Shown: piece by piece, positions 55,656-64,000 of the stretch
Numbering within the stretch: position 1 is the first letter of the stretch
Layout: every line of letters begins with the position of its first letter
Origin: Roseovarius albus
Lineage (GTDB): Bacteria; Pseudomonadota; Alphaproteobacteria; Rhodobacterales; Rhodobacteraceae
Assembly: GCF_900172335.1 (NCBI RefSeq)
Contig: NZ_FWFX01000009.1
Coordinates: 62,001-126,000, forward strand
Direction: 5' to 3'
Length of the DNA stretch: 64,000 bases
Notes under the pieces: model-generated
Told to the model about the DNA's origin: nothing
The model's database searches: none
Seen by the model: the letters and a program-made list of their open reading frames with translations, nothing else
Position numbers and translations under genes: made by a program

Positions 55656-56648
55656 ATGCCAGATATCAAGATACTAACCGAGACTGAGCTACGCAAATTG
55701 GTCCCCTTGGATATGAGCGCAATCGACTGCGTCGAAGCCGGTTTCGCTGCGCTTTCCGCCGGCACCGTCGAAATGCCTCCCATTCTGTCGTTGGACGTTC
55801 ACGAGAACAACGGCGAGGTTGATGTAAAAACCGCACATATTCAGGGCGCCGAAAGCTTTACCATCAAAATGTCGCCGGGGTTTTATGACAATCCCAAAAT
55901 TGGGCTGCCGACCACCAATGGTATCATGGTTGTTTTCTCGGCCAAAACCGGCCAGGTCGAGGCGCTGCTTTTGGATAATGGCTATTTGACCGAAACTCGC
56001 ACCGCAGCGGCAGGTGCTGTAGCGGCACGTCATCTGGCACGGCAGGATGCCTCGCGGTTATGTGTGGTTGGGGCCGGTGCTCAGGCAAGATTACAAGTAA
56101 CCGCGATTAATCAGGTGCGACCATTGACCCATGTAGATGTTTGGGCAAGGGACTCTGAGAAAGCTGAAAAGGCCGCTGAAGATATCGCTGCAATGCTTGG
56201 GATCGAAACGTCTTTCACGCATCAGATTGAAGATGCAGTTTGCGCAGCAGACATCATCGTCACCACAACTCCTGCTAAAGAGCCCTTGATCTTCGCCGAC
56301 TGGCTAACGACTGGCCAGCTTGTCATCGCTATGGGGTCAGATCAGGAAGGAAAATTTGAGCTGGAACCCGCGCTGATCGCGCGCGCCGACTATTATATCC
56401 CTGACCGTTTGGCCCAAACTCGTGTGTTGGGTGAAGCCCGCGCGGCCATTGACGCTGGCGTCATCGCTTCTGACGCAGATTTCCCAGAACTCGGCGATGT
56501 CGTTGCAGGCAAATTACCAGAGTACGATGCTGCCGACAGCCTGACAGTATGTGACCTGACCGGTACCGGGGTGCAGGACGCCGCCATTGCCACTCTTGCC
56601 CGCCAAAGGGCCGAGGCCGCCGGGCGCGGCGCAACTTTCACCAGCTGA
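55656..56648 (+). CDS. eutC: EutC, ornithine-cyclodeaminase-family enzyme of hydroxyectoine use
   Basis: The 330-residue protein has PTTNGIMVVFSAKTGQVEALLLDNGYLTETRT (shown by pattern) and the nucleotide loop VVGAGAQARLQ near residue 140. Its family is that of BhcD, but it is placed between eutB and doeA and so is EutC. The stop of eutB touches its ATG. Confidence 0.88.
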   Translation: MPDIKILTETELRKLVPLDMSAIDCVEAGFAALSAGTVEMPPILSLDVHENNGEVDVKTAHIQGAESFTIKMSPGFYDNPKIGLPTTNGIMVVFSAKTGQVEALLLDNGYLTETRTAAAGAVAARHLARQDASRLCVVGAGAQARLQVTAINQVRPLTHVDVWARDSEKAEKAAEDIAAMLGIETSFTHQIEDAVCAADIIVTTTPAKEPLIFADWLTTGQLVIAMGSDQEGKFELEPALIARADYYIPDRLAQTRVLGEARAAIDAGVIASDADFPELGDVVAGKLPEYDAADSLTVCDLTGTGVQDAAIATLARQRAEAAGRGATFTS

Positions 56649-56657
56649 GGAAACATC

Positions 56658-57845
56658 ATGCCAACACCAACCCTGCACTTTTCCAAAGCTGAGTTTCAGG
56701 CCCGCATCGCCAAAACCCGCGATGAGATGGCCCGGCGCGGCATTGACACGCTGATTGTCACCGACCCATCGAACATGAACTGGCTGACCGGCTATGACGG
56801 CTGGTCTTTTTACGTCCACCAATGCGTCATCGTCGGCCCCACCGGCGACCCGATCTGGTACGGGCGCGGACAGGATGCAAACGGTGCCCTGCGCACCTGC
56901 TTCATGGACCCCTCTGATATCATTGGCTACCCCGATCATTACGTCCAATCGACTGAGCGCCACCCAATGGATTACCTCTCAACGCAGCTGATCGACCGCG
57001 GCATCGGCAAGGGCACCATCGGGGTTGAGATGGACAATTACTGGTTCACCGCCGCCGCCTTTGCCTCTCTGCAATCTCACCTGCCCAACGCCCGTTTCAC
57101 CGACGCCAATGCGTTGGTCAACTGGCAACGCGCCGTGAAATCCGAGGCCGAACTGGCCTATATGCGTCAGGCGGGCAAGATCGTCGAAAAGATGCACCAG
57201 CGGATTTTCGACAAGGCCGAACCCGGCCTACGCAAATGTGATCTGGTGGCGGAAATTTATGATGCCGCTCTGCGGTATGACCCAGAGATCGGAGCTGGCG
57301 GGGATTACCCGGCCATCGTCCCCCTGCTGCCCTCTGGTTCAGACGCCGCCGCACCGCATCTGACATGGGATGACCAACCGATGAAATCCGGCGAAGGCAC
57401 GTTTTTTGAGATTTCCGGCGTCGTACATCGCTATCACTGCCCGCTGTCGCGTACTGTGTTTCTGGGCAAACCAACGCAGACCTTCCTTGATGCAGAGAAA
57501 GCTGTATCTGAGGGCATGGAAGCAGGCCTTGAGAAAGCCCGGGCTGGCAACACCTGCGAAGACATCGCCCTTGCGTTTTTTGCCGTGTTGAAAAAACACG
57601 GCATCACCAAAGACAATCGCACCGGTTACCCCATCGGCGTTTCTTACCCCCCCGACTGGGGCGAACGCACCATGTCCCTGCGGCCGGGTGACAAGACGGA
57701 GTTGAAGGAAAACATGACCTTCCATTTCATGACTGGCCTGTGGATGGACGATTGGGGGTTCGAGATCACTGAAAGCATTCGCATAACGGAAAACGGGCAC
57801 GAATGCCTGTCGAACGTGCCGCGCAAGATGGTGGTCAAAGACTGA
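56658..57845 (+). CDS. doeA: Ectoine hydrolase
   Basis: The 395-residue protein has the creatinase/Xaa-Pro peptidase (M24) fold with the DoeA-type start (LIVTDPSNMNWLTGYDGWSFY) and EISGVVHRYHCPLSRTVFLG in the catalytic half. It opens the ectoine ring to N-acetyl-2,4-diaminobutyrate. DoeA is known as EutD in roseobacters. It ends one base before doeX. Confidence 0.92.
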   Translation: MPTPTLHFSKAEFQARIAKTRDEMARRGIDTLIVTDPSNMNWLTGYDGWSFYVHQCVIVGPTGDPIWYGRGQDANGALRTCFMDPSDIIGYPDHYVQSTERHPMDYLSTQLIDRGIGKGTIGVEMDNYWFTAAAFASLQSHLPNARFTDANALVNWQRAVKSEAELAYMRQAGKIVEKMHQRIFDKAEPGLRKCDLVAEIYDAALRYDPEIGAGGDYPAIVPLLPSGSDAAAPHLTWDDQPMKSGEGTFFEISGVVHRYHCPLSRTVFLGKPTQTFLDAEKAVSEGMEAGLEKARAGNTCEDIALAFFAVLKKHGITKDNRTGYPIGVSYPPDWGERTMSLRPGDKTELKENMTFHFMTGLWMDDWGFEITESIRITENGHECLSNVPRKMVVKD

Positions 57846-57846
57846 C

Positions 57847-58323
57847 ATGCGGCTGGATGCACGCGATATCGAGATCCTCAAGGTATTATCCTCCGAGGGC
57901 CGTATCACCAAGGCGGCATTGGCCGAACGCGTCGGCCTGTCGCCTACCCCCTGTTGGGAACGGCTGAAAAAGCTGGAAAAAGCGGGGATCATCGAAAGTT
58001 ACCATGCGGAAATCAATCTGCGCAAAATCGCCCCGCATGTCACCGTTTTCGTGGCCGCGGAACTTTCGGATCACACTGCCGCCAGCTTTCACGCCTTTGA
58101 ACAGGCGGTTCATCGCTATGATGAGGTCACCGCCTGCTGGGCTTTGGGTGGCGGGTTTGATTACATCCTGCAAATCGTCACCCGTGACATCGACGCCTAT
58201 CAACGCCTGATCGATGAGATGCTTGAGGCCCGGATCGGTCTGGCCCGCTACTTTACCTACATCGTCACCAAGCCGATTAAGGGCAGCGGCACGCCACCGA
58301 TTGATGTGCTTTTACAGAGCTAA
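57847..58323 (+). CDS. doeX: Lrp/AsnC family regulator of ectoine breakdown
   Basis: The 158-residue protein has an AsnC helix-turn-helix (DIEILKVLSSEGRITKAAL, LSPTPCWERLKKLEKAG) and a RAM ligand domain. In ectoine operons this AsnC/DoeX protein works with EnuR and senses intermediates of the pathway. The eutE/doeB deacetylase normally found between doeA and this gene in roseobacters is absent. Confidence 0.88.
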   Translation: MRLDARDIEILKVLSSEGRITKAALAERVGLSPTPCWERLKKLEKAGIIESYHAEINLRKIAPHVTVFVAAELSDHTAASFHAFEQAVHRYDEVTACWALGGGFDYILQIVTRDIDAYQRLIDEMLEARIGLARYFTYIVTKPIKGSGTPPIDVLLQS

Positions 58324-58413
58324 GTGGAAACCTCTGGTTTACTCCACTCCGGCAGAAGATTCCTCTGCTTGCCCTCTGATCTTTGGACACAATGGCCTGC
58401 GCTTTTGTCGCAA

Positions 58414-58436
58414 AACCTCCGTGAAGAACGGAGGTT
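58414..58436 (+). promoter_or_regulatory. Hairpin covering the doeC ribosome binding site
   Basis: AACCTCCGT (58414-58422) pairs with ACGGAGGTT (58428-58436) in nine perfect pairs around the loop GAAGA. The right arm contains the GGAGG Shine-Dalgarno (58430-58434), six bases before the doeC ATG at 58440. No U run follows, so it is not a terminator. It should hold back doeC translation until opened by a ribosome, protein, ligand or heat. Confidence 0.8.
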
Positions 58437-58439
58437 CCC

Positions 58440-59915
58440 ATGTCCACAATCACTCTATCATCATCCTTTGATGTCGCTGACCCAAAACTGGTGCGCAACT
58501 TTTCCTACATAAACGGCAAGTGGTGCGCCGCCGCCAATGGCAAAACCATTCCCGTCACCGATCCAGCCACCGGCGAGGCCATTGGCGAGGTTGCCAGCCT
58601 ATCCGCAGAAGAATCCTCTGCCGCAGTCGATGCCGCCCAAAACGCGTTTCCGACGTGGGCCGCACTATTGCCGCAAGAACGCGCGAAACGGCTGCGCCGC
58701 TGGTTTGAACTACAGTTGGAACACAAAGTGGATCTGGCCCGCATCATGGTGCTGGAACAGGGCAAACCCCTGTCCGAAGCGCGCGGTGAAATCGAATATG
58801 GTGCTGCCTTTGTCGAGTTTTATGCCGAGGAAGCCAAACGCCCGAACATCGAGGGCGTCACCAGCCATTTGCCCGATGCCGAGGTGGAACTGTGGCGCGA
58901 GCCCGTCGGCGTCGCGGCCCTAATCACACCGTGGAACTTCCCCTCGGCTATGCTCACCCGCAAGGCTGCCGCGGCAATGGCGGCAGGCTGCACAATCGTT
59001 GCCCACCCCTCCACTGAAACCCCGTTTTCCGCGCTGGCACTGGCTGAACTGGCCGAACGTGCGGGCATTCCTGCCGGGGTGTTCAACGTCGTCACCGGGC
59101 GGCCCGCAACCGTTGTTGAACCCTGGACACAAGACACCCGCGTACGCGCGTTGTCGTTTACAGGATCCACCGAAGTTGGCCGACTTTTGTATCGCCAATC
59201 GGCCAGCACAATTAAAAAGCTGGTGATGGAGCTTGGCGGCCATGCCCCCGTGATCGTCTTCAAAGGGGCTGATCTAGACGTGGCGGTTGCCGAGACCATC
59301 AAGGCCAAATTCGCCACCTCTGGTCAGGATTGTCTTGGGGCGAACCGCATCTATGTCGAGCGCCCGATTTATGACGACTTCTGCGTCCGTTTTGTTGAGG
59401 CCACCAAGGCGCTCAGCCTTGGCAACGGCATGGATGATCCCGACATCGGCCCGTTGATGAATGAAAAGGCGGTGCAAAAGCAAGAAGAGCACGTCGCCGA
59501 CGCATTGACCAAAGGCGCTATTTTGGCCTGTGGGGGCAAACGCGACGCAATGGGCCCCTTGTTCTATCAACCCACCGTGCTGGCGGATGTCCCCGACACC
59601 GCCGCTATCATGCACGAGGAAACCTTTGGCCCCGTCGCCGCCATCGCCCCGTTTGAAACCGAGGACGAGATCGTCGCCAAAGCCAACGATACAGAATATG
59701 GCCTCGTTGCTTACCTGCACAGCCACGACCCGCGCCGCATCTACCGCGTCAGTCGGGCGCTACAATTCGGCATGGTCGCGGTGAACCGAACCAAAGTCAC
59801 CGGTGCCCCCATTCCCTTTGGCGGCACCAAACAATCCGGGCTAGGCCGCGAAGGCGCCAGACTGGGGATGGAAGAATTCACTGAAATCAAATACGTCTGT
59901 CGTGATTGGGCGTGA
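58440..59915 (+). CDS. doeC: Aspartate-semialdehyde dehydrogenase of ectoine breakdown
   Basis: The 491-residue aldehyde dehydrogenase has ITPWNFPSAML, FTGSTEVGRLL, the glutamate in ELGGHAPV and the catalytic cysteine in SGQDCLGANRIYVE, features of the succinate-semialdehyde group. In the pathway it oxidises aspartate semialdehyde to aspartate with NAD. It is the only gene of the operon with its ribosome site in a hairpin. Confidence 0.9.
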   Translation: MSTITLSSSFDVADPKLVRNFSYINGKWCAAANGKTIPVTDPATGEAIGEVASLSAEESSAAVDAAQNAFPTWAALLPQERAKRLRRWFELQLEHKVDLARIMVLEQGKPLSEARGEIEYGAAFVEFYAEEAKRPNIEGVTSHLPDAEVELWREPVGVAALITPWNFPSAMLTRKAAAAMAAGCTIVAHPSTETPFSALALAELAERAGIPAGVFNVVTGRPATVVEPWTQDTRVRALSFTGSTEVGRLLYRQSASTIKKLVMELGGHAPVIVFKGADLDVAVAETIKAKFATSGQDCLGANRIYVERPIYDDFCVRFVEATKALSLGNGMDDPDIGPLMNEKAVQKQEEHVADALTKGAILACGGKRDAMGPLFYQPTVLADVPDTAAIMHEETFGPVAAIAPFETEDEIVAKANDTEYGLVAYLHSHDPRRIYRVSRALQFGMVAVNRTKVTGAPIPFGGTKQSGLGREGARLGMEEFTEIKYVCRDWA

Positions 59916-59926
59916 GGAGTAAGACA

Positions 59927-61300
59927 ATGCTGAAGAATGACCAACTGGATCAATGGGATCGCGACAACTTTTTCCACCCGTCCACCCATCTGGCGCAACA
60001 CGCCCGTGGTGACAGCCCCAGCCGGGTTATCAAAACCGCAAACGGTGTTCATATCGAGGACCGCGACGGCAACCAGTTGCTGGATGCTTTTGCCGGGCTT
60101 TATTGTGTGAACGTTGGCTACGGCCGTCAGGACATCGCCGAAGCAATCGCCGCGCAAGCCAAGGAACTGGCCTATTACCACTCCTATGTGGGTCACGGGA
60201 CAGAGGCCTCGATCACCCTGTCAAAAATGATCCTCGACCGCGCGCCCAGCAACATGTCCAAGGTCTATTTTGGCCTCGGCGGCTCAGACGCCAATGAAAC
60301 CAACGTCAAGCTGATCTGGTACTACAACAACATCCTTGGTCGCCACGAGAAAAAGAAAATCATCAGTCGCTGGCGTGGCTATCACGGCTCGGGTCTGGTC
60401 ACCGGCTCGCTGACCGGGTTGGAGCTTTTTCACAAGAAGTTCGACTTGCCACTAGCGCAGGTGGTCCATACCGAGGCGCCCTATTATTTCCGCCGCGATG
60501 ACCTGAGCCAAACCGAGGAGCAATTCGTCGCCCATTGCGTGGCCGAACTGGAAGCCCTGATCGAACGCGAAGGCGCGGATACCATCGCCGCCTTCATTGG
60601 CGAGCCGGTGCTGGGCACCGGTGGCATCGTGCCGCCACCCGCCGGATACTGGGCCGCCATTCAGGCCGTGCTAAAGAAACACGACATCCTGCTGGTCGCC
60701 GACGAGGTGGTCACCGGCTTCGGCCGTCTGGGCACCATGTTCGGCTCCGATCACTACGGGATCGAGGCGGACATCATCACCATCGCCAAGGGCTTGACCT
60801 CGGCCTATGCGCCGCTGTCGGGCTCCATCGTCAGCGACAAGGTCTGGAAAGTGCTGGAACAGGGCACCGACGAAAACGGCCCTATCGGCCACGGTTGGAC
60901 CTACTCCGCCCACCCCATCGGGGCCGCCGCCGGGGTGGCCAACCTCAAGCTGATTGATGAGCTGGATCTGGTCACAAACGCAGGCGAGGTTGGTGCCTAT
61001 CTGAACAAGACCATGACCGAGGCACTAGGTAGTCACCCCAACGTCGGCGATATCCGGGGCGAGGGCATGCTCTGCGCCGTCGAATTTGTAAAAGACAAGG
61101 ACAGCCGCACCTTCTTTGACGCCGCCGACAAGATCGGACCTCAGATTTCGGCCACCTTGTTGGCGCAAGACAAGGTCATCGCCCGCGCGATGCCCCAAGG
61201 CGACATTCTGGGCTTTGCCCCACCATTTTGCCTGACCAAAGCCGAGGCAGACACCGTCGTGGCCGCCACCGCCGCCGCTGTCAAAACCGTGTTGGGATAA
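59927..61300 (+). CDS. doeD: Diaminobutyrate aminotransferase of ectoine breakdown
   Basis: The 457-residue class III aminotransferase has AGLYCVNVGYGR, YFGLGGSDANETN, VADEVVTGFGRLG and the PLP lysine in TIAKGLTSAYAP. It takes the amino group from 2,4-diaminobutyrate to give aspartate semialdehyde, the substrate of DoeC. The ATG at 59927 follows GAGGAG; the seven codons before it were dropped. It is the last gene of the operon. Confidence 0.88.
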   Translation: MLKNDQLDQWDRDNFFHPSTHLAQHARGDSPSRVIKTANGVHIEDRDGNQLLDAFAGLYCVNVGYGRQDIAEAIAAQAKELAYYHSYVGHGTEASITLSKMILDRAPSNMSKVYFGLGGSDANETNVKLIWYYNNILGRHEKKKIISRWRGYHGSGLVTGSLTGLELFHKKFDLPLAQVVHTEAPYYFRRDDLSQTEEQFVAHCVAELEALIEREGADTIAAFIGEPVLGTGGIVPPPAGYWAAIQAVLKKHDILLVADEVVTGFGRLGTMFGSDHYGIEADIITIAKGLTSAYAPLSGSIVSDKVWKVLEQGTDENGPIGHGWTYSAHPIGAAAGVANLKLIDELDLVTNAGEVGAYLNKTMTEALGSHPNVGDIRGEGMLCAVEFVKDKDSRTFFDAADKIGPQISATLLAQDKVIARAMPQGDILGFAPPFCLTKAEADTVVAATAAAVKTVLG

Positions 61301-61539
61301 ACCAAGACCGCAATGGATCTATGATTTAAGGGTACTGCTCTGAATAGGGCAGCGCCCGGCCGCGGGTGGGCGTCGAGAGGTATGTAGAAAACGCTTTATC
61401 TCTCAACCCACATCCAACGGGTTTTGAATCTGAAACGTTTGCTAAAGAGCCCGCCCATGGGGCGGTCGGGCTCTGCCCGGCGCGCTACGCGCTTGATTTC
61501 GGGCGAAACTCTAGGGCAACGGTGGCTTTGAATCGGCCA
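61301..61539. other. Structured GC-rich intergenic sequence
   Basis: AGAGCCCG (61446-61453) pairs with CGGGCTCT (61467-61474), and a second small stem GCGCG/CGCGC follows at about 61480-61493. Upstream, CGCCC and GGGCG arms lie near 61351-61369. The sequence looks like a dispersed intergenic palindrome rather than a gene. The first stem may end the doeD transcript. Confidence 0.4.
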
Positions 61540-61782
61540 TCAACTGCCCGTTTTTCTCCAGCGTTGAATAGTTTTTCGTGTCATTGGGATACCGGTGCAA
61601 AGCATCCAAGCAAGCCAAATCCAGATTATGATTTGTGAAACCAGAAAAGAGTGGTCGGGGAAAATACTGGTCACCTTAACGAGGACAACACCAAAGCCAT
61701 AGTGAGACAGAAGAACTACTAAACACGCTGACACTGGATGGCGTTCGAGCACGTTATTGTAGAATCCGAAGAGCCGTTTCAT
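61540..61782 (-). CDS. Small hypothetical membrane protein
   Basis: The 80-residue frame from ATG 61782 has two hydrophobic segments (VSACLVVLLSHYGFGVVLV and a segment with IIIWIWLAWML) and basic ends. A weak GTAGAG ribosome site precedes it. Nothing in it matches a family I know, and it lies alone in an AT-rich patch, so it may be spurious. Confidence 0.35.
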   Translation of the reverse strand: MKRLFGFYNNVLERHPVSACLVVLLSHYGFGVVLVKVTSIFPDHSFLVSQIIIWIWLAWMLCTGIPMTRKTIQRWRKTGS

Positions 61783-61881
61783 TTTGTTGTTTCTCTACCT
61801 TCAAAAGGATTTCACACTTTGTAAAAAATGTAGGGAGCCTACTAAAGCCTTTAAACCTATAGAGAATTATAGCAAGTGTAA

Positions 61882-61900
61882 GGTGGGCAGTTTGCCCACC
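61882..61900 (-). terminator. Stem-loop downstream of the flavin-oxidase-like gene
   Basis: GGTGGGCA (61882-61889) pairs perfectly with TGCCCACC (61893-61900) with loop GTT. It is 22 bases after the stop of the minus-strand gene at 61922. The T content after it on that strand is modest. Confidence 0.5.
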
Positions 61901-61921
61901 GCTCATTTGTCGGAACATTGG

Positions 61922-62572
61922 CTAACCAATCCCACGCCAGTTCTTGACATCATCAGACACCTCAACCCCGGGCAAATTGCGTGGATCCGGTTCCACCGGA
62001 CCCGCCACCATCTTCACAGGGATCACGCCCGCCCAGATCGGCAGGGCGTAGTCTTCCTCGTCATCCCCCGGACCGCCGGTTCGGATCTTGGCGCTGGCTT
62101 CATTGATCTCAAGGCTCAGGATCGTGGTCGCCTTCAGCTCTTGCGTGGTGTTGGGGCGCAGGCTGGCGGCACGACCTGGAAACAACCCGTCGACAAACCG
62201 GCACAGCTTAGCTTCTTTCTCCTCCGGGTCGGTCACTTTCTGCGCCGTGCCAAACAGCATGACCGACCGCGTGTTCGCCGAATGGTGCATGCCCGACCGC
62301 GCCAGCACAAATCCATCCAGCAAAGACACCGTCACACAGACCTGCGCCTCATTACTGGACTTCAAAGCCCGACTGGCCGAGGACCCGTGCCAGTAAATGT
62401 GATTGCCCTCACGCCAGTGAAAGGTCGGCGTCACATAGGGCGCGCCATCGATGGTATAGCCGACAAAACACTGCGGCGTGGCATCCAGAATGCTATACAG
62501 CGTGTCTTTGTCATAATGCCCCCGCTCGTACATACGGCGCAGGCGGGTGCGGTCAGTTGGCGCGTTGCTCAT
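61922..62572 (-). CDS. Pyridoxamine 5'-phosphate oxidase-like FMN protein
   Basis: The 216-residue protein is of the PNPOx-like split-barrel family, with CFVGYTIDGAPYVTPTFHW at residues 38-56 and YWHGSSASRALK, which likely binds FMN phosphate. Many members reduce or bind F420, FMN or haem and have no known substrate. Start at 62572 was chosen over 62581. Confidence 0.78.
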   Translation of the reverse strand: MSNAPTDRTRLRRMYERGHYDKDTLYSILDATPQCFVGYTIDGAPYVTPTFHWREGNHIYWHGSSASRALKSSNEAQVCVTVSLLDGFVLARSGMHHSANTRSVMLFGTAQKVTDPEEKEAKLCRFVDGLFPGRAASLRPNTTQELKATTILSLEINEASAKIRTGGPGDDEEDYALPIWAGVIPVKMVAGPVEPDPRNLPGVEVSDDVKNWRGIG

Positions 62573-62664
62573 GGCTCTCATCCCGATGTTATTGTCGCAC
62601 CGGGATAAGGTCTTATTGGACAGCCATTAATATCCAATAAATTATAAAATGATCAGACCAATTT

Positions 62665-63114
62665 TTAGCCGGGCAGTGACCCGTCCAGCACATAACGCAG
62701 AATTTCCACCACTTCTTGCGGTGTCCGCGTCATCGCCAACGCAGCGGCATCCACCTCTTTCAGCGCATGGTCATGCTCGGGCGGCTGCAGGATGATCAGC
62801 GACTTGCCCAGCGCACTGGCATAACCCGCGTCAAAGGCTGCATTCCACTGTTTGTACTTGTCGCCAAAGCGCACCACGACCACATCCGCGTCGGCAATCC
62901 CCTTGCGGGTACGGATCGCATTGACCATCGCGCCCTTGTGGTCGTGCCAGTATTTGTTGTCTTCCGCACCCAGAATGGTGACGCCACAATCATCGCTGGC
63001 CTCATGGTTCGTCACCGGAGCCGAAAACGACACATCCAGCCCCTTGGCTCCTTCAATGATCTGCTCACGCCAATCGGTGTGAATTTCCCCTGACAAATAG
63101 ACTTTCAGGCCCAT
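62665..63114 (-). CDS. YtoQ family protein
   Basis: The 149-residue protein matches the YtoQ family: VYLSGEIHTDWREQI at the start, then FSAPVTNHEASDDCG and VVVVRFGDKYKQWNAAFDAGYA. The fold is nucleoside-deoxyribosyltransferase-like. No reaction is known. It is AT-poor like the operons around it. Confidence 0.85.
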   Translation of the reverse strand: MGLKVYLSGEIHTDWREQIIEGAKGLDVSFSAPVTNHEASDDCGVTILGAEDNKYWHDHKGAMVNAIRTRKGIADADVVVVRFGDKYKQWNAAFDAGYASALGKSLIILQPPEHDHALKEVDAAALAMTRTPQEVVEILRYVLDGSLPG

Positions 63115-63199
63115 GGCTTCCTCCGCAATTGTTCAGGACCTACTTAATTCGCAATCGCGCAAAGCCCAATGCGGAAATACAAGAAACCGTCGATAAGCT

Positions 63200-63835
63200 C
63201 TATTTCTTTCGCGCGACCAGATACCGCGATGGAGGTTTTGCCGGATAGTTGCCACTTCTAATCACGTCGAACCCGGCGCTGGTGACCGCGGATTCGAGTG
63301 TTTCCACACGGAACAGATTGACATATGGCGCTTTACCAAACAGCTGCATCACCGGCAGCATGAGTTTCAACAACCCGAACTTCAATCCCAGCCCTCCCTC
63401 CGACAGGCACGGTGTCTTGGAGATGAACAAACCATCCGGTGCCAGTCGCGCATGAATGTCCGCAAAAACCGCGTCTATGTCCGGCACGAGATGAAACAGG
63501 TTGAAGCCAAGTATGACGTCAAAGGTCTGCCCATTTTCTGGCTTGGTTATATCAAGTGTTTCGAATGAGATGTTTTTGGCCCCTTCTGCCTTAGCCTTTT
63601 CTCGACCAATGTCCAGCATGGCTTCGGAATAATCGCTAGCCGTGACATGTGAAACCGACGGCGCAAGCAGCAGTGCCGTTGAACCCGTTCCGCACCCAAG
63701 TTCAAGAATTTTATCTTGCTCGGACAGATAGGACCGGGTCCAGCCCAAGGTGTATTCATAGGATTCCATGTCTTGGATCGGAGTGCGCGAATACTTCGCG
63801 GCAATGCCGTCCCAGAATTTCGCAGTTGTGGTCAT
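63200..63835 (-). CDS. Class I SAM-dependent methyltransferase
   Basis: The 211-residue protein has the SAM loop LELGCGTGSTALLL (about residue 45) and SDYSEAMLDIGREKA next, a standard small-molecule methyltransferase layout. The ATG at 63835 follows AAGGAGATC; the GTG-like extension to 63859 was not used. It is divergent from a LysR gene. The substrate is unknown. Confidence 0.85.
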   Translation of the reverse strand: MTTTAKFWDGIAAKYSRTPIQDMESYEYTLGWTRSYLSEQDKILELGCGTGSTALLLAPSVSHVTASDYSEAMLDIGREKAKAEGAKNISFETLDITKPENGQTFDVILGFNLFHLVPDIDAVFADIHARLAPDGLFISKTPCLSEGGLGLKFGLLKLMLPVMQLFGKAPYVNLFRVETLESAVTSAGFDVIRSGNYPAKPPSRYLVARKK

Positions 63836-63920
63836 GTGGTGATCTCCTTTGCAGGACATTTATCCATGCGCAAATTGAATATAAATTGCCGAAATACGCA
63901 GAGCATATATACATATATGC

Positions 63921-64000
63921 ATGGAAAACTTTGGCCACTTTGACTGGAACCACATACGCGCCTTCCTCGCGACTGCGGACAGTGGATCCCTTTCCGCAGC
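63921..64000 (+). CDS. LysR family regulator, 5' part only
   Basis: From ATG 63921 the frame reads MENFGHFDWNHIRAFLATAD then SGSLSAA, the first helices of a LysR helix-turn-helix, and is cut by the window edge. It diverges from the methyltransferase gene and may regulate it. TATATACATATATGCAT just before the start is AT-rich and holds a TATA-like repeat. Confidence 0.8.
   Translation, partial: MENFGHFDWNHIRAFLATADSGSLSA

Noticed and set aside
55656-56648. A second iminosuccinate reductase
   Set aside because: Same family as BhcD, but it sits between eutB and doeA, the fixed place of EutC.
60535-60957. Plus-strand frame of 140 codons inside doeD
   Set aside because: It is arginine- and histidine-rich, in the wrong frame of a clear aminotransferase.
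1-64000. CRISPR arrays, tRNA or rRNA genes, transposases, prophage genes
   Set aside because: None seen: no regular spacer repeats, no cloverleaf with CCA end recognised, no transposase or phage motifs.

Overview
The window reads as chromosomal DNA of a roseobacter-group alphaproteobacterium (Rhodobacteraceae). The evidence is a beta-hydroxyaspartate cycle cluster, a PuuE-type allantoinase fused to OHCU decarboxylase, BioR-type operators in front of a biotin operon, and an ectoine-degradation operon of the roseobacter type. These are joined by many LysR, GntR, IclR and Lrp regulators. Genes are tightly packed and often overlap as ATGA or TGATG. No rRNA, tRNA, CRISPR array or transposase was seen.

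Layout. Positions 1-7.2 kb hold the first purine block: a gene cut by the left edge that may be urate oxidase puuD, a LysR regulator, 5-hydroxyisourate hydrolase, the allantoinase/OHCU decarboxylase fusion, ureidoglycolate lyase and an NCS2 permease. A small AT-rich patch of unknown genes interrupts it at 1.1-3.3 kb. Positions 7.2-12.7 kb carry a ThrE-type exporter, a haloacid dehalogenase, a DpkA-like reductase, and a MarR regulator divergent from a DMT exporter and an NAD(P)-binding protein. Positions 12.7-18.2 kb are bhcD-bhcC-bhcB-bhcA with divergent bhcR. Positions 18.2-27.9 kb are the second purine block, xdhA-xdhB-xdhC-permease-guaD-allE, with a divergent LysR paralogous to the first.

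Positions 28-34 kb are bioB-F-D-A-G-C plus a convergent GntR gene that is probably bioR. Positions 34-38.3 kb hold an XRE-type regulator, an orphan family-5 solute-binding protein and an M81 peptidase. Positions 38.3-47.7 kb form a TetR-controlled locus: a polyamine-type ABC transporter, a trimethylamine-dehydrogenase-like flavoprotein, a Rieske oxygenase and a class III aminotransferase. Positions 47.7-54.4 kb are a MoxR/DUF58/SpoIIM/RDD envelope operon. Positions 54.7-61.3 kb are eutB-eutC-doeA-doeX-doeC-doeD for (hydroxy)ectoine. Positions 61.3-64 kb hold small metabolic genes and the start of another LysR gene.

How it fits together. The purine genes run from guanine and xanthine to ureidoglycolate and so to glyoxylate and urea; only allantoate amidohydrolase is missing and urate oxidation is unproven. 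Glyoxylate is the entry substrate of the beta-hydroxyaspartate cycle encoded between the two purine blocks, so the region can be read as a purine-to-central-carbon module. Ectoine breakdown yields aspartate, the amino donor of that cycle. The most novel candidate is the 38.3-47.7 kb locus, which looks like an import and N-demethylation pathway for an unidentified betaine or methylated amine. A nine-pair hairpin covering the ribosome binding site of doeC is the most striking RNA-level feature.
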